From assembly GCF_900183575.1 (NCBI RefSeq), contig NZ_FXUZ01000011.1, forward strand, positions 1-59,673: a stretch of DNA of 59,673 nucleotides. The letters are read 5' to 3'. The stretch is from Staphylococcus cornubiensis (GTDB lineage: Bacteria > Bacillota > Bacilli > Staphylococcales > Staphylococcaceae). This document shows positions 1 through 12,856 of the stretch, piece by piece. The translations under genes were made by a program, and so were the position numbers. Within the stretch, counting starts at the first letter, position 1. Every line of letters begins with the position of its first letter. The notes beneath the pieces were generated by a model. That model made no database searches and had not been told where the DNA came from. It saw nothing but the letters and a program-made list of their open reading frames with translations.

Positions 1-126
1 GGCTGATACCATTAGCCCAGCTTGCAGAGTTGGCTTACGCAAGATATTGAACCGCCGAGTACGGAACCGTACGCTCGGTGGTGTGAGAGGACGAATAGTC
101 AATTAATGACTATTCTCCTACTCGAT
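1..126 (+). mobile_element. 3' end of a group II intron (domains V and VI), cut by window edge
   Basis: Bases 50-87 fold as a domain V: the arms ACCGCCGAG and CTCGGTGGT pair, then TAC pairs with GTA around a GGAACC loop, with a two-base CG bulge on the 3' arm as expected of domain V. GTGTGAGAGG links to a second hairpin (arms GAATAGTCA and TGACTATTC), which fits domain VI. CTCCTACTCGAT is the usual kind of 3' end of bacterial group II introns, so the 3' splice site is placed at about 126. The reverse transcriptase/maturase gene, if present, lies to the left of the window. The intron class is not determined. Confidence 0.75.
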
Positions 127-519
127 TAACTATCACGTGAATGGATAGATGTCGAATCAATTAAATGATAAAGCGTTGTAAATAAGCTGGTATTGCCTAG
201 CGAGATGTCGAATATTTTTAGTTTTTTTCGTTATAATGTTCGTGTTTAATGCGTAACATCAAGAGTGACAAACAAGCTTAGACGTGTGTCATAGAGAAGG
301 ATAAACCGAAAGTGAAAGCGTGATAAACTTTGATGTATCAGTATATTGGCGGGTGGATTGAGGCGCGACATGAACTGAACGTATTAAAAATCAACAAATT
401 CATACGAATATGCATTTGAGGCTTGATTACGAACGATAAATTTGTTTGAATAATACATGTACATGATTGATTGTTTTGATACAATGATACTAACATTACA
501 AGATTGGAGTTTAATAAAC
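127..519. other. Intergenic stretch between intron end and purB
   Basis: No convincing gene is seen in these 393 bases. A TATAAT hexamer at 232-237 follows a T-rich run but has no good -35 partner, and TACAAT at 480-485 is the nearest -10-like sequence to purB, again without a clear -35. Open frames here on the minus strand overlap purB and look non-coding. Confidence 0.5.
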
Positions 520-1815
520 ATGATCGAACGTTATTCAAGAGAAGAAATGGCTCAAATTTGGACGGATCAAAATCGTTATGAAGCTTGGTTAGAAGTAGAA
601 ATCCTTGCGAGTGAAGCATGGAGTGAGTTAGGTTACATTCCGAAAGAAGATGTGAAAAAGATTCGCCAACATGCACGTGTAGATGTGGAACGTGCGAAAG
701 AAATCGAACAAGAAACACGCCATGACGTTGTTGCTTTCACGCGTCAAGTGTCAGAAACTTTAGGCGACGAGCGTAAATGGGTACATTATGGTTTGACTTC
801 AACAGACGTTGTAGACACAGCGTTAAGCTATCAAATTAAACAAGCGAATGACATTTTAGAACAAGACATTCAACGTTTCATTGATGTATTAGCAGCGAAA
901 GCGAAAAAGTATAAAACAACATTAATGATGGGCCGTACACATGGTGTGCATGCTGAGCCAACGACTTTTGGTTTAAAAATGGCGTTATGGTATGCAGAAA
1001 TGCAACGTAACATGGAACGTTTCAAAAATGTAAGAACTGAAATCGAAGTAGGTAAAATGAGCGGTGCAGTCGGAACATTTGCGAACATTCCACCTGAAAT
1101 AGAAGCTTATGTTTGTAAACATTTAGGTATTGGTACAGCACCGATTTCAACACAAACGTTACAACGTGATCGTCACGCATACTACATTGCGACATTAAGC
1201 TTAATTGCAACTTCTCTTGAAAAATTCGCTGTCGAAGTGCGTAATCTTCAAAAAACGGAAACACGTGAAGTAGAAGAAGCATTTGCAAAAGGACAAAAAG
1301 GTTCTTCTGCAATGCCACACAAACGTAATCCAATCGGCTCAGAAAACATTACAGGAATTGCACGTGTGATTCGTGGTTATTTAACGACGGCATATGAAAA
1401 TGTGGCATTATGGCATGAACGTGATATTTCACATTCTTCAGCTGAACGTATTATGTTACCAGATGTAACGATTGCATTAGATTACGCATTAAACCGTTTT
1501 ACAAATATTATTGACCGTTTAACTGTTTATGAAGAAAACATGACAGCGAATATGAATAAAACGTTTGGTCTCATTTATTCACAGCGTGTGTTACTTGCTT
1601 TAATCGATAAAGGAATGGTGCGTGAAGAAGCGTATGATACAGTTCAACCGAAAGCAATGGAATCATGGGAAACAAAAACACCATTTAGAGAACTTGTAGA
1701 AGCTGATTCAAAAATTACAGATAAGCTTTCAAAAGAAGAACTTGATGCGTGCTTTGATCCTAGACATCACTTGAACCAAGTTGATACAATATTTAAAAGA
1801 GTCGGTTTAGAATAA
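520..1815 (+). CDS. purB: Adenylosuccinate lyase
   Basis: Cytosolic enzyme of purine synthesis. It cleaves SAICAR to AICAR and adenylosuccinate to AMP, releasing fumarate. The protein is 431 residues, the normal staphylococcal length. The fumarase/aspartase superfamily signature [10 protein letters not shown] lies near residues 261-270 and the catalytic-histidine region [10 protein letters not shown] near 138-147. The start at 520 is chosen because GGAGT at 506-510 is correctly spaced; an in-frame ATG at 457 has no ribosome binding site and would add 21 unrelated residues. It stands alone ahead of the yerC-like gene, as in other staphylococci, separate from the main pur operon. Confidence 0.97.
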   Translation: MIERYSREEMAQIWTDQNRYEAWLEVEILASEAWSELGYIPKEDVKKIRQHARVDVERAKEIEQETRHDVVAFTRQVSETLGDERKWVHYGLTSTDVVDTALSYQIKQANDILEQDIQRFIDVLAAKAKKYKTTLMMGRTHGVHAEPTTFGLKMALWYAEMQRNMERFKNVRTEIEVGKMSGAVGTFANIPPEIEAYVCKHLGIGTAPISTQTLQRDRHAYYIATLSLIATSLEKFAVEVRNLQKTETREVEEAFAKGQKGSSAMPHKRNPIGSENITGIARVIRGYLTTAYENVALWHERDISHSSAERIMLPDVTIALDYALNRFTNIIDRLTVYEENMTANMNKTFGLIYSQRVLLALIDKGMVREEAYDTVQPKAMESWETKTPFRELVEADSKITDKLSKEELDACFDPRHHLNQVDTIFKRVGLE

Positions 1816-1882
1816 TTTCACTACACTTTAATCTATTAATCCGTTAAAATAGTAATAGATTATTTAAATAGGGGTTGTTCGC

Positions 1883-2185
1883 ATGCAAATAGAAAAGTTA
1901 CGCGGAAAAGCTTTGGATGAATTATTCGATGCAGTATTAACATTAGAGACGCGTGAAGAATGTTATCAATTTTTTGATGATTTATGTACAGTGAATGAGT
2001 TACAATCTTTATCACAACGCCTTCAAGTTGCGAAGATGATTAAGCAAGGCTACACTTACGCAACGATTGAAAAAGAATCAGGTGCATCTACGGCAACGAT
2101 TTCTCGTGTTAAACGTTCATTACAATGGGGAAATGATGCCTACACAATGATTCTAGACCGCATGAATATTGAAACTAAGTTGTAA
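1883..2185 (+). CDS. YerC/YecD-type TrpR-related DNA-binding protein
   Basis: Small (100 residue) helical protein of the Trp-repressor superfamily. The C-terminal half has the helix-turn-helix: KQGYTYATIEKESGASTATI followed by SRVKRSL at about residues 53-80. This family (YerC in Bacillus) sits next to pcrB in many Firmicutes; its regulated targets are not settled. AGGGGTTGTTCGC gives a strong ribosome binding site for the ATG at 1883. A strong terminator follows at 2206-2268, so it is probably its own transcription unit or shares one with purB. Family assignment is firm, function is inferred only as a transcription regulator. Confidence 0.88.
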   Translation: MQIEKLRGKALDELFDAVLTLETREECYQFFDDLCTVNELQSLSQRLQVAKMIKQGYTYATIEKESGASTATISRVKRSLQWGNDAYTMILDRMNIETKL

Positions 2186-2205
2186 GTAAATTTTACAGTA
2201 GGATG

Positions 2206-2268
2206 AAAAGGCTTCTTTCAATATTGACTTGAATTTTAAGTTGATATCGAGAGGAGCCTTTCGTTTTG
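2206..2268 (+). terminator. Rho-independent terminator after yerC-like gene
   Basis: AAAGGCTTCT at about 2207-2216 pairs with AGGAGCCTTT at 2252-2261, extended inward by an imperfect stem, and is followed by a T-rich tail. Confidence 0.8.
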
Positions 2269-2417
2269 ATTGGAAATTGCGACGTACAACGAGTAATGAA
2301 CTGTGTTGAACATCATATGAAAACATGGTTTAACCGAGGTATGTAAGACGCGATAAACGATTCATTTTAATTGTAGTGAAATCCTCTAAAAAATGCATAC
2401 GATATTTGCATGAACTT

Positions 2418-2446
2418 TAGATATCAATAAGTAAAAGTGCTATAAT
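2418..2446 (+). promoter_or_regulatory. Likely sigma-A promoter for pcrB-pcrA-ligA-camS
   Basis: TATAAT at 2441-2446 with TAGATA (4 of 6 matches to the -35 consensus) 17 bases upstream. It lies 33 bases before the pcrB start and downstream of a terminator, so it is well placed to drive the pcrB operon. Confidence 0.55.
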
Positions 2447-2478
2447 ATAAGTTACGAAAATTAAAGGAGTCATCAACT

Positions 2479-3168
2479 ATGTATGATATCAAGGAATGGC
2501 GTCATATTTTTAAACTAGACCCTGCAAAAGAGATTTCAGACGCCGATTTAGAACAAATTTGTATGTCAAATACAGACGCAATTATGATTGGTGGTACGGA
2601 TGACGTCACTGAAGATAATGTCATTCATTTGATGAGCCGTGTCCGCCGTTATCCTCTACCGTTAGCATTAGAAATTTCAAATCTTGAGAGTACGATGCCA
2701 GGATTTGATTTTTATTTTGTGCCGACTGTATTGAATAGTACAGATGTGACATACCATAATGGATTATTACATAGTGCGCTGAAAGCCTATGGACACATGA
2801 TTGATTTTGATGAAATGGTGTTTGAAGGTTATGTTGTGTTGAATCCTGAGAGTAAGGTCGCAACACAGACAAGCGCACAGACAACATTAGATGAATCGGA
2901 TATCGTGGCATATGCGCAAATGGCTGAGTCGTTTTATCGTTTGCCTGTGCTCTACTTAGAATACAGCGGACAATATGGAAATCCCGAAATGGTGCGTGCA
3001 GCGAAACAAGCGCTTTCGAATACGCAATTATTTTATGGTGGCGGGATTAATCATATTGATAAAGCGATGGAAATGGCACAAATAGCAGATACGATTATTG
3101 TGGGCAATGTCATTTATGAAGATATTAAAGCAGCCCTTAAAACTACGAAAATAAAGGAGAGAACATAA
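2479..3168 (+). CDS. pcrB: Heptaprenylglyceryl phosphate synthase
   Basis: Transfers a heptaprenyl group from heptaprenyl diphosphate to glycerol-1-phosphate, giving an archaeal-type ether lipid precursor whose role in Firmicutes is unclear. The protein is 229 residues, the usual length of the bacterial TIM-barrel family related to archaeal GGGPS. Visible phosphate-binding segments are MIGGTDDV near residue 38, YLEYSGQYG near 160 and the glycine-rich FYGGGI followed by VGNVIYED near the C-terminus. AAAGGAG precedes the ATG. Its stop overlaps the pcrA start by one base (TAATG), so the two are translationally coupled. Confidence 0.95.
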   Translation: MYDIKEWRHIFKLDPAKEISDADLEQICMSNTDAIMIGGTDDVTEDNVIHLMSRVRRYPLPLALEISNLESTMPGFDFYFVPTVLNSTDVTYHNGLLHSALKAYGHMIDFDEMVFEGYVVLNPESKVATQTSAQTTLDESDIVAYAQMAESFYRLPVLYLEYSGQYGNPEMVRAAKQALSNTQLFYGGGINHIDKAMEMAQIADTIIVGNVIYEDIKAALKTTKIKERT

Positions 3169-5363
3169 TGAATCCACTCGTTGAAAATATGAATAAAGAA
3201 CAGAGTGAAGCGGTGCGTACGACTGAGGGACCGCTTTTAATTATGGCAGGTGCAGGCTCAGGGAAAACAAGAGTACTGACGCATCGAATTGCCTACTTAT
3301 TAGATGAAAAAGATGTATCTCCATATAATATATTGGCAATTACATTTACGAATAAAGCCGCTAAAGAAATGAAAGAACGTGTTCAAGCGCTCGTGGGAGA
3401 AGAAGCAGAAGTCATTTGGATGTCGACTTTCCACTCTATGTGCGTGCGTATTTTACGACGTGATGCAGATCGTATCGGGATTGAACGCAATTTTACGATT
3501 ATCGATCCAACAGACCAAAAATCTGTGCTTAAAGATGTATTAAAGCGTGAAAATATTGACCCGAAAAAATATGAACCAAGAATGTTTATCGGAGAAATCA
3601 GTCAGCTCAAAAATGAATTGATGACACCAGCAAAAGCAGAGGCTGAAGCAAATGACTATTTTTCTCGAATGGTGGCGACCGTATACAAAGGGTATCAACA
3701 ACAGCTTATTCGTAACCAAGCGCTAGACTTTGATGACTTGATTATGACGACAATTCAATTGTTTGAACGTGTGCCAGAAGTGTTAGATTATTATCAAAAT
3801 AAATTTCAATATATTCATGTCGATGAGTATCAAGATACGAACACCGCACAATATACATTAGTGAATTTGTTAGCGCAAAAGTTTAAAAATCTATGTGTAG
3901 TAGGGGATTCTGACCAGTCTATTTACGGTTGGCGTGGCGCAAACATCCACAATATTTTATCATTTGAAAACGATTATCCGAATGCACGTACAATCTTTTT
4001 AGAGCAAAACTATCGTTCGACAAAGACGATTTTACAAGCGGCAAATGAAGTGATTCGTCACAATACAGAGCGTAAACCAAAAGGACTCTGGACAGCGAAT
4101 CAGCAAGGTGAAAAGATTCATTATTACGAAGCGATGAGTGAACGCGATGAAACAGAATATGTCGTGAGAGAAATTTTTAAACAGCAAAAAAAGGGTAAAC
4201 GTTATAAAGATATAGCGGTGCTCTATCGCACAAATGCGCAATCACGTGTACTAGAGGAAACGTTTTTGAAATCTAATATTCCTTATGTCATGGTCGGCGG
4301 TCAAAAGTTCTATGACCGAAAAGAGATTAAAGACTTACTTAGTTATTTACGTTTAATTGCCAATAGTGCAGACGATATTAGCTTACAACGTATTATCAAT
4401 GTGCCTAAACGCGGTATCGGGCCCTCGTCGGTTGAAAAAATTGCAAATTATGCCGCGGATCATGAATTAACTATGTTTGATGCATTAGCAGAAGTAGATT
4501 TTATTGGCTTATCGAAAAAGGTCTCACAAGCAGCTGCAGAATTTTATCAACTCATGTCGAACTTAATGCAAGAACAAGAATTCCTCGAGATTTCAGAAAT
4601 TGTAGAGGAAGTCTTAGAAAAATCTGGATATCGTGAAATGTTACAGCGTGATCAGTCACTTGAATCACGCAGTCGTCTCGAAAATATTGATGAGTTTATG
4701 TCAGTACCTGTTGATTATGAAAAAAATACGCCTTTAGAGGAACAATCTTTGATCAATTTCTTAACAGACTTGTCGCTCGTTGCAGATGTGGATGAAGCGA
4801 ACTTAGAAGATGGTGTGACATTAATGACGATGCACTCAGCGAAAGGATTAGAGTTTCCAATTGTGTTTATTATCGGTATGGAAGAATCAATTTTCCCGCA
4901 TATTCGTGCGATTAAAAGTGATAATGATCACGAAATGGAAGAAGAAAGACGTATCAGTTATGTCGCAATTACGCGTGCTGAAGAAGAGCTTTATTTATCG
5001 CATGCAACATCACGTACGTTATTTGGACGTCCTCAAAGCAATGCGCGTTCACGCTTTTTAAACGAAATTCCAGAAGCGTTGCTCGATTTACCTGAACGTC
5101 AACAAGCAACGGCTATCGGTATGAAAAAACGTCAGCCAGCTAAACGTGGCTTTAGTCAACGTACTGTTAAAAGTACAACCGCTTCATCAGCAACGTCAGA
5201 TTGGAAAGTAGGCGATAAAGTGATGCACAAATCATGGGGTGAAGGTATGGTTTCAAACGTCAATAATAAAAATGGCTCTATTGAATTGGATATTATTTTC
5301 AAATCTGAAGGTCCGAAACGTTTACTTGCACAATTTGCGCCTATTGAAAAGAAGGAGGATTAA
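3168..5363 (+). CDS. pcrA: ATP-dependent 3'-5' DNA helicase PcrA (UvrD/Rep family)
   Basis: Essential superfamily 1 helicase acting in repair, removal of RecA filaments and rolling-circle plasmid replication. The 731-residue protein has all expected motifs in order: Q-motif [10 protein letters not shown] and Walker A AGAGSGKT in the first 35 residues, Walker B with DEYQDTN near 222-228, [13 protein letters not shown] near 250, and [13 protein letters not shown] and YVAITRAEE in the last third. The C-terminal [16 protein letters not shown] tail is the Tudor-like domain that contacts RNA polymerase. It is the second gene of the pcrB-pcrA-ligA-camS cluster, with ligA beginning three bases after its stop. 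Confidence 0.98.
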   Translation: MNPLVENMNKEQSEAVRTTEGPLLIMAGAGSGKTRVLTHRIAYLLDEKDVSPYNILAITFTNKAAKEMKERVQALVGEEAEVIWMSTFHSMCVRILRRDADRIGIERNFTIIDPTDQKSVLKDVLKRENIDPKKYEPRMFIGEISQLKNELMTPAKAEAEANDYFSRMVATVYKGYQQQLIRNQALDFDDLIMTTIQLFERVPEVLDYYQNKFQYIHVDEYQDTNTAQYTLVNLLAQKFKNLCVVGDSDQSIYGWRGANIHNILSFENDYPNARTIFLEQNYRSTKTILQAANEVIRHNTERKPKGLWTANQQGEKIHYYEAMSERDETEYVVREIFKQQKKGKRYKDIAVLYRTNAQSRVLEETFLKSNIPYVMVGGQKFYDRKEIKDLLSYLRLIANSADDISLQRIINVPKRGIGPSSVEKIANYAADHELTMFDALAEVDFIGLSKKVSQAAAEFYQLMSNLMQEQEFLEISEIVEEVLEKSGYREMLQRDQSLESRSRLENIDEFMSVPVDYEKNTPLEEQSLINFLTDLSLVADVDEANLEDGVTLMTMHSAKGLEFPIVFIIGMEESIFPHIRAIKSDNDHEMEEERRISYVAITRAEEELYLSHATSRTLFGRPQSNARSRFLNEIPEALLDLPERQQATAIGMKKRQPAKRGFSQRTVKSTTASSATSDWKVGDKVMHKSWGEGMVSNVNNKNGSIELDIIFKSEGPKRLLAQFAPIEKKED

Positions 5364-7370
<2,007 letters not shown>

Positions 7371-7381
7371 GGGGATAGGCG

Positions 7382-8587
7382 ATGAAAAAGTCAATAGTAC
7401 TTCTTTTAGGTTTATCACTTGTATTATCAGCTTGTGGACAGGATGAAGATGAATCAAAGTCCTCAAAAGAAAAAACAGAAACGCAACAACGAGACCATAA
7501 TAAAGTGAAAGAAATTGCGACAGATAAAAATGTGCAAGGTACAGATTATCGAACAATCTTGCCGTTTAAAGAAAGTCAGGCACGTGGCTTAATTCAAGAA
7601 AATATGGCCAATAGCTATAATGGCGAAGATTTTGAAGATGGCTTACTCAATATTAGTAAAGAAGTGTATCCCACTGATGAATATTTATATCAAGATGGTC
7701 AATATTTAGATAAAGACACGATTAGAGCCTATCTTAAACCGAAGTATACGAAAAAAGAGCTCGATAAAATGAGCGACAAAGAAAAAGAAAATAAAAATGC
7801 GACAGCTAATTTAGGATTAAATCCATCTGTCAATGGTGAAACAGATGAAGAAAAAATCGCTAAAAATTCACCAGCGTATTTATCTAACATTTTAGAACAA
7901 GATTATTATGCAAATGGAGATACAAAAGGTGAAGAAATCGAAGGCATGACGATTGGTTTGGCGATGAATAGTGTCTATTACTATCAAAAAGAGAAATACG
8001 GCGAAACATATCATAAAAATCTTGATGAAAAAGAAGTCAAAAAACAAGGTCGTCAAATGGCTGAAGAAATGTTAACACGTTTAAGAGAAAATGATGATTT
8101 GAAAGATATTCCAATCACATTCGCGATTTATATTCAGTCAGGTCAAGAAGATATCATTCCTGGTCATTTCGTTAGCTATGCAACTGCTGAAGAAAAAGGC
8201 TCGAAACTTTCAGACTGGCATCAAATCGATCAAAAGACAGTATTGTTACCATCAAGTGAGGCATCAGATTTAAATGAGAATCTTAATGCTAACTTTAAAG
8301 ATTTTAACAGTGCATTACAGTCTTACTTCTCTAACTTTACACAAGCTGTTGGAAAAGCAGAGTTCAAAAACAAAAAAGTACAAAATTTAACAGTCGACTT
8401 GCCGATAGATTATTATGGCAAAGCGGAGTTAATCGGCATTACGCAATATGTGACACAACTTGCTGAAAAAGATTTCAAATCTGTAGACCAGTATGAAATT
8501 CACATTAAAGATGGCAGTGAGTCACGTGCACTTATCCGTAAAACGAAAGACGATAAATCACCACAAGTTCATATTTATCAAAACTAA
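7382..8587 (+). CDS. camS: CamS family sex-pheromone-type lipoprotein
   Basis: A 401-residue lipoprotein expected on the outer face of the membrane. The signal peptide begins MKKSIVLLLGLSLVLSAC, with the lipobox LSAC and the modified cysteine at residue 18, followed by a charged, low-complexity linker rich in Asp, Glu and Lys. The rest is the CamS domain found across Bacillales; the biochemical role of the domain is unknown. In S. aureus the signal peptide is the source of the pheromone cAM373, but the sequence here differs in that segment. Last gene of the pcrB operon, closed by a strong terminator. Confidence 0.93.
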   Translation: MKKSIVLLLGLSLVLSACGQDEDESKSSKEKTETQQRDHNKVKEIATDKNVQGTDYRTILPFKESQARGLIQENMANSYNGEDFEDGLLNISKEVYPTDEYLYQDGQYLDKDTIRAYLKPKYTKKELDKMSDKEKENKNATANLGLNPSVNGETDEEKIAKNSPAYLSNILEQDYYANGDTKGEEIEGMTIGLAMNSVYYYQKEKYGETYHKNLDEKEVKKQGRQMAEEMLTRLRENDDLKDIPITFAIYIQSGQEDIIPGHFVSYATAEEKGSKLSDWHQIDQKTVLLPSSEASDLNENLNANFKDFNSALQSYFSNFTQAVGKAEFKNKKVQNLTVDLPIDYYGKAELIGITQYVTQLAEKDFKSVDQYEIHIKDGSESRALIRKTKDDKSPQVHIYQN

Positions 8588-8610
8588 CGTAGTCCAGTGA
8601 ATTAAGTTAA

Positions 8611-8669
8611 AAAACGACCACTATAGCTCGAGTTTCATCACTCTGAGGTATAATGGTCGTTTCTTTTTA
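8611..8669 (+). terminator. Terminator after camS
   Basis: AACGACCA at 8613-8620 pairs with TGGTCGTT at 8654-8661, with further inner pairing, and TTTCTTTTT follows. Confidence 0.85.
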
Positions 8670-8726
8670 TGGCATCATCTCGAGAAACAAGGTGAAACAG
8701 CATCTATATAAATGATGTATGTCTTT

Positions 8727-8894
8727 TTATTTATTTTCCTTATATCCTAACGCATAGCCTATGATAACGCCTGATAAAACAAATCCTAATGGTCTAATGA
8801 TAGAATCTCCAAGTGCTACTTTAAAATAAAACATAGCAATAAAAAGTAGCAATCCTATCATCAACCCAATTTTACTTTTGATATACAACATCAT
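8727..8894 (-). CDS. Small two-helix membrane protein, unknown function
   Basis: A 55-residue protein with two predicted membrane spans, IGLMIGLLLFIAMFYF and LGFVLSGVIIGYALGY, and a basic C-terminus. The start at 8894 (or the adjacent ATG at 8891) is chosen because TGGAGGTGG precedes it closely; an ATG at 8924 in the same frame lacks a good site. I do not recognise the family. It lies downstream of putP but beyond a hairpin at 9069-9099, so it probably has its own promoter. Confidence 0.6.
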   Translation of the reverse strand: MMLYIKSKIGLMIGLLLFIAMFYFKVALGDSIIRPLGFVLSGVIIGYALGYKENK

Positions 8895-9068
8895 AGCCAC
8901 CTCCATCAAGAAATGTTTTTTCATAGTGCATTCAAATTCATTTGCTATAGTGTTTTGCCTTTATCATTACTCAAAATACATTGATGATGTCCTATTTTAT
9001 GATGTAGAAAGTGAAGAAAAATGACTTTGAAGATTATATGTGTGTACAGGAAAATTTGATAAATGGAC

Positions 9069-9099
9069 AAAGGCTGGGATTTTAGCTCTCCCAGCCTTT
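9069..9099. terminator. Hairpin terminator between putP and small membrane gene
   Basis: AAAGGCTGGGA at 9069-9079 and TCCCAGCCTTT at 9089-9099 form an 11-bp stem with a short loop. It sits 58 bases beyond the putP stop on the minus strand. The same stem recurs at 37669-37703. Confidence 0.65.
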
Positions 9100-9156
9100 A
9101 ATCATATGACACAAATGAATCATATTAAAAATTGTTATTTCATTGTGTGTTAAGTT

Positions 9157-10710
9157 TTATTGTCTTGACTTTGCATCTTTCAATTGTTTCACGACTTGAT
9201 TTATATCATGATCAACGAATGCGCCAGGCTTTTTCGTCACATTCGAAACAAGCACAGTGACGATTAAACTAACGATAAAGCCAGGAACAATTTCGTATAA
9301 GTTAAAGAAATCATTCATGTCACCGTATGGATGCGCAAAGACAATCCATAAAATCACGGTTAATGCACCGGCGACCATCCCGCTAATCGCACCCGTACGT
9401 GATAGACCTTTCCAATACAATGAAAGAATCACTAAAGGACCAAAGGCAGCACCAAAACCTGCCCAAGCGTTACCGACTAAGTTTAAAATCGTGTTGTTTG
9501 GCGTCCACGCAATAGCAATGGCAGCAACCGCAACAATCACAACAGAAATACGTCCGACCATTACAAATTCTTTTTCATGTTTTGCAGCATTCCCTTTGTC
9601 TCCGCGGATGAGTTTATAAAAATCTTCCGTCAGTGAACTTGATGTTACAAGTAATTGAGAAGAAATCGTACTCATAATTGCGGCTAAAATCGCTGCGAGT
9701 AAGAAACCACCAATCAATGGATGGAAAAGTAACTGACTCATCAAAATAAATAATGTTTCTGGGTCTTGAATTTGAACACCTTGCGCTGGGACGAAAGCAA
9801 TACCCAGTAAACCGACTAATACAGCACCGAGTAGACCAACAATCATCCATGTAATCCCAATACGACGTGTTAACGGGAATAACTTCACCGTACGAATGGA
9901 CATAAAACGTACGAGAATATGCGGTTGACCGAAATAACCTAATCCCCATGCGAAAAATGAAATAATTCCAATCACTGTTGTACCTTTAAATAAATCTAAA
10001 TTTGTAGGTTTCATTTCTGCAATCGTTTGAAATGTATCTAAACCGTTTAATTTTAACAACAAGACGATAGGTACCATGACCATTGCCACTAACATAATTA
10101 CCCCTTGAAAAAAGTCAGTGATCGATACAGCCAAATACCCACCAAAAAATGTGTAAAGAATCACGATGACTGCGATTAAAATCAATCCGGCATGATAATC
10201 TAAACCGAATGCACTGTCGAATAACTTTCCACCAGATACTAATCCGGCATGTGTATATAATGTAAAGAATACGACAATAATCAATCCTGAAATAATTTTA
10301 ATCAAATTGGATTGATCATCTAGACGGTTTTTAAAGAAATCTGGTAACGTAATCGCATCACCAGCAATTTCTGTATGTGCACGTAACCTTGGTGCAACAA
10401 CTAAATAATTGACGTAAGCACCGAGTGTGAGACCAATCGTAATCCAAACAGCAGATAACCCAGTCGAATAAACTTCTCCAGGTAATCCCATAATCATCCA
10501 ACCACTCATATCGGAAGCGCCTGCTGAAAGTGCAGTCACCCATGGCCCGATGCTTCTACCACCTAACATATACTCACTCAAGTTACTCGTTGCTTGTTTA
10601 TAACCATAGTAACCAATACCGAGTAAGATAATGAAATAAATGGCAATCATAATATACGTTTGCCAATCTAAGTTAACTTGACTTGACAAAGTAGAACCGA
10701 TTAAAACCAT
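9157..10710 (-). CDS. putP: Sodium/proline symporter PutP
   Basis: High-affinity proline uptake driven by the sodium gradient, used for nutrition and osmoprotection. The 517-residue protein is a solute:sodium symporter (SSS) family member with about 13 hydrophobic segments. Family motifs are visible: [17 protein letters not shown] near residues 54-70 in the early sodium-site region, and [19 protein letters not shown] near 420-440. The start at 10710 is chosen over an upstream in-frame ATG at 10740 because GGGGAG precedes it by six bases. The gene is divergent from gatC. Confidence 0.96.
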   Translation of the reverse strand: MVLIGSTLSSQVNLDWQTYIMIAIYFIILLGIGYYGYKQATSNLSEYMLGGRSIGPWVTALSAGASDMSGWMIMGLPGEVYSTGLSAVWITIGLTLGAYVNYLVVAPRLRAHTEIAGDAITLPDFFKNRLDDQSNLIKIISGLIIVVFFTLYTHAGLVSGGKLFDSAFGLDYHAGLILIAVIVILYTFFGGYLAVSITDFFQGVIMLVAMVMVPIVLLLKLNGLDTFQTIAEMKPTNLDLFKGTTVIGIISFFAWGLGYFGQPHILVRFMSIRTVKLFPLTRRIGITWMIVGLLGAVLVGLLGIAFVPAQGVQIQDPETLFILMSQLLFHPLIGGFLLAAILAAIMSTISSQLLVTSSSLTEDFYKLIRGDKGNAAKHEKEFVMVGRISVVIVAVAAIAIAWTPNNTILNLVGNAWAGFGAAFGPLVILSLYWKGLSRTGAISGMVAGALTVILWIVFAHPYGDMNDFFNLYEIVPGFIVSLIVTVLVSNVTKKPGAFVDHDINQVVKQLKDAKSRQ

Positions 10711-11077
10711 ATTAATCTCCCCTTTTGTTTTCACTTGCATAAGATTATTATACAGAATTGTATACGAAAGGAAAGGTGTATTTAACAGTTTTTGTGTAAT
10801 TTAGCCTTACAAATGTGGGATAAATAGCATCATATCAGCGTTAGTAGGTTGAAATTAAATTTAAATAATTATTCAGTATCACGTTATAAATATAAATAAA
10901 TAATACAGTGGTGGTGACAGTTTTCAGTCCAGTCGGGTGTCAAAAGGGAATTAAGGTGACATATAAAGTAGAAAGGCATGTGTCGTGTCGCATCTTGTTT
11001 GAAATATTTTAGATTTTTATGCTGGAATTTGGTACAATTTATAGATAAAAGAGTATTTTTAAGGAGGCTTTATCGTC
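10711..11077. promoter_or_regulatory. Divergent putP/gatC control region with extended -10 for gatC
   Basis: The 367-base gap between divergent genes contains TGGTACAAT at 11030-11038, an extended -10 (TGn plus TACAAT) about 40 bases before gatC. The -35 region is weak. No riboswitch or T-box was recognised. AAGGAGG precedes gatC. Confidence 0.45.
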
Positions 11078-11380
11078 ATGGCTGAGATTACCCAAGAACA
11101 AGTTGCGCATATTGCGAATCTTGCACGTTTAAACGTGACTGAAGAAGATACTGCAGACATGCAACAGACTTTAGAAGGTATTTTAAATTTTTGTCATCAA
11201 ATTGATTCTGTGGATACAGAACAAGTTAAACCTACAAATCATGTACTAGATTTACAAAATGTATTACGTGAAGATGTGGCTGTAAAAGGATTGCCACAAG
11301 AAAAAGCATTAACGAATGCAAAAGAAGTGGAAGCTGGACAATTTAAAGTACCAGCAGTTATGAACAGGGAGGACGCATAA
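11078..11380 (+). CDS. gatC: Asp-tRNA(Asn)/Glu-tRNA(Gln) amidotransferase subunit C
   Basis: Small belt subunit (100 residues) of the GatCAB complex, which converts misacylated Glu-tRNA(Gln) to Gln-tRNA(Gln) in organisms lacking glutaminyl-tRNA synthetase. It wraps around GatA and stabilises it. Recognised by the N-terminal [17 protein letters not shown] and the central [19 protein letters not shown]. It opens the gatCAB operon, with two bases before gatA. Confidence 0.97.
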   Translation: MAEITQEQVAHIANLARLNVTEEDTADMQQTLEGILNFCHQIDSVDTEQVKPTNHVLDLQNVLREDVAVKGLPQEKALTNAKEVEAGQFKVPAVMNREDA

Positions 11381-11382
11381 AG

Positions 11383-12843
11383 ATGAGCATCCGCTATGAA
11401 TCTATTGAAAACCTACAAAAGATGATCAAGGATAATCAAATTAAACCTTCTGAAATTGTAAAAGATATTTATGACGCAATTGAAGAAACTGATCCGACGA
11501 TTCAATCATTTTTAGCGCTTGATAAAGAAAATGCGATGAAAAAAGCCGAAGAATTAGATGCATTACAAGCTAAAGGTGAAATGGAAGGTAAATTATTCGG
11601 TATTCCAATGGGGATTAAAGATAATATCATTACTGAAGGTTTAGAAACAACTTGTGCTAGTAAGATGTTAGAAGGCTTTGTACCGATTTATGAATCAACA
11701 GTGATGAAGAAGCTACATAATGAAAACGGTATTCTCATCGGTAAAGTCAACTTAGACGAGTTTGCGATGGGTGGTTCTACAGAGACGTCTTATTTTAAAA
11801 AGACAGTGAACCCATTTGACCATAAAGCCGTTCCAGGTGGGTCATCGGGTGGTTCAGCAGCGGCAGTTGCAGCAGGTCTTGTACCATTTACATTGGGCAC
11901 AGATACTGGTGGTTCAATTCGTCAACCAGCAGCTTATTGTGGCGTTGTAGGATTAAAACCGACATATGGCCGTGTATCACGTTTTGGTCTTGTTGCCTTT
12001 GCTTCATCACTTGATCAAATTGGTCCAATCACACGTAATGTTAAAGACAATGCATTAGTGTTAGAAGCCATTGCAGGTGTTGATGAAATGGATTCTACAA
12101 GTGCGCCAGACGTTGCGACTGACTTTACAGCTGATATCGGTAAAGATATTAAAGACATGAAAATTGCATTGCCTAAAGAATACATCGGTGAAGGTGTCGA
12201 CGAAGAAGTGAAAGAAGCGGTATTAAAAGCTGCAGAAACTTTCAAATCTTTAGGTGCTATCGTTGAAGAAGTGTCATTACCAAGAACAGCATATGGTATT
12301 CCTTCATATTATGTCATTGCTTCAGCTGAGGCGTCATCAAACTTAGCACGCTTCGACGGTATTCGTTACGGTTACCATTCAAAAGAAGCGGAAAGTTTAG
12401 AAGAATTATACAAATTATCTCGTAGTGAAGGCTTTGGTAAAGAAGTGAAACGTCGTATTTTATTAGGAACGTATGTATTGAGTTCTGGTTATTACGATGC
12501 TTATTATAAAAAAGCCCAAAAAGTACGTACATTAATTAAAAATGACTTTGAAAATGTTTTTAAAGATTACGATGTCATTTTAGGACCAACAACACCAACT
12601 GTTGCGTTTGATTTAGGTGCTGAAATCAATGATCCGTTAACAATGTATGCCAATGACTTATTAACAACACCAGTGAACTTAGCCGGTTTACCTGGTATTT
12701 CTGTACCGTGTGGTTTAGCGGAAAATGGTCGACCAATTGGTTTACAACTGATCGGTAAACCGTTCGATGAAAAAACGTTATATCGCGTCGCACATCAATA
12801 CGAAACACAATTTAACTTACACGACCAATATCAAAAATTATAA
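11383..12843 (+). CDS. gatA: Asp-tRNA(Asn)/Glu-tRNA(Gln) amidotransferase subunit A
   Basis: Glutaminase subunit of GatCAB; it frees ammonia from glutamine and channels it to GatB. The 486-residue amidase-signature protein has the complete Ser-cisSer-Lys triad: K79 (in GIKDNI), S154 (in GGSSGGSAA) and S178 (in [11 protein letters not shown]), matching the numbering of the S. aureus enzyme. It is the middle gene of gatCAB, followed 13 bases later by gatB. Confidence 0.98.
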   Translation: MSIRYESIENLQKMIKDNQIKPSEIVKDIYDAIEETDPTIQSFLALDKENAMKKAEELDALQAKGEMEGKLFGIPMGIKDNIITEGLETTCASKMLEGFVPIYESTVMKKLHNENGILIGKVNLDEFAMGGSTETSYFKKTVNPFDHKAVPGGSSGGSAAAVAAGLVPFTLGTDTGGSIRQPAAYCGVVGLKPTYGRVSRFGLVAFASSLDQIGPITRNVKDNALVLEAIAGVDEMDSTSAPDVATDFTADIGKDIKDMKIALPKEYIGEGVDEEVKEAVLKAAETFKSLGAIVEEVSLPRTAYGIPSYYVIASAEASSNLARFDGIRYGYHSKEAESLEELYKLSRSEGFGKEVKRRILLGTYVLSSGYYDAYYKKAQKVRTLIKNDFENVFKDYDVILGPTTPTVAFDLGAEINDPLTMYANDLLTTPVNLAGLPGISVPCGLAENGRPIGLQLIGKPFDEKTLYRVAHQYETQFNLHDQYQKL

Positions 12844-12856
12844 GGAGTGGCAATCA

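Noticed and set aside
338..718. 126-residue open frame on the minus strand at the purB start
   Set aside because: It overlaps the well-supported start of purB and has no recognisable domain or binding site.
9257..9619. 120-residue open frame on the plus strand within putP
   Set aside because: It is antisense to a clear symporter gene and shows no domain.
10741..11077. T-box or riboswitch before gatC
   Set aside because: No T-box sequence, specifier stem or terminator/antiterminator pair could be recognised.
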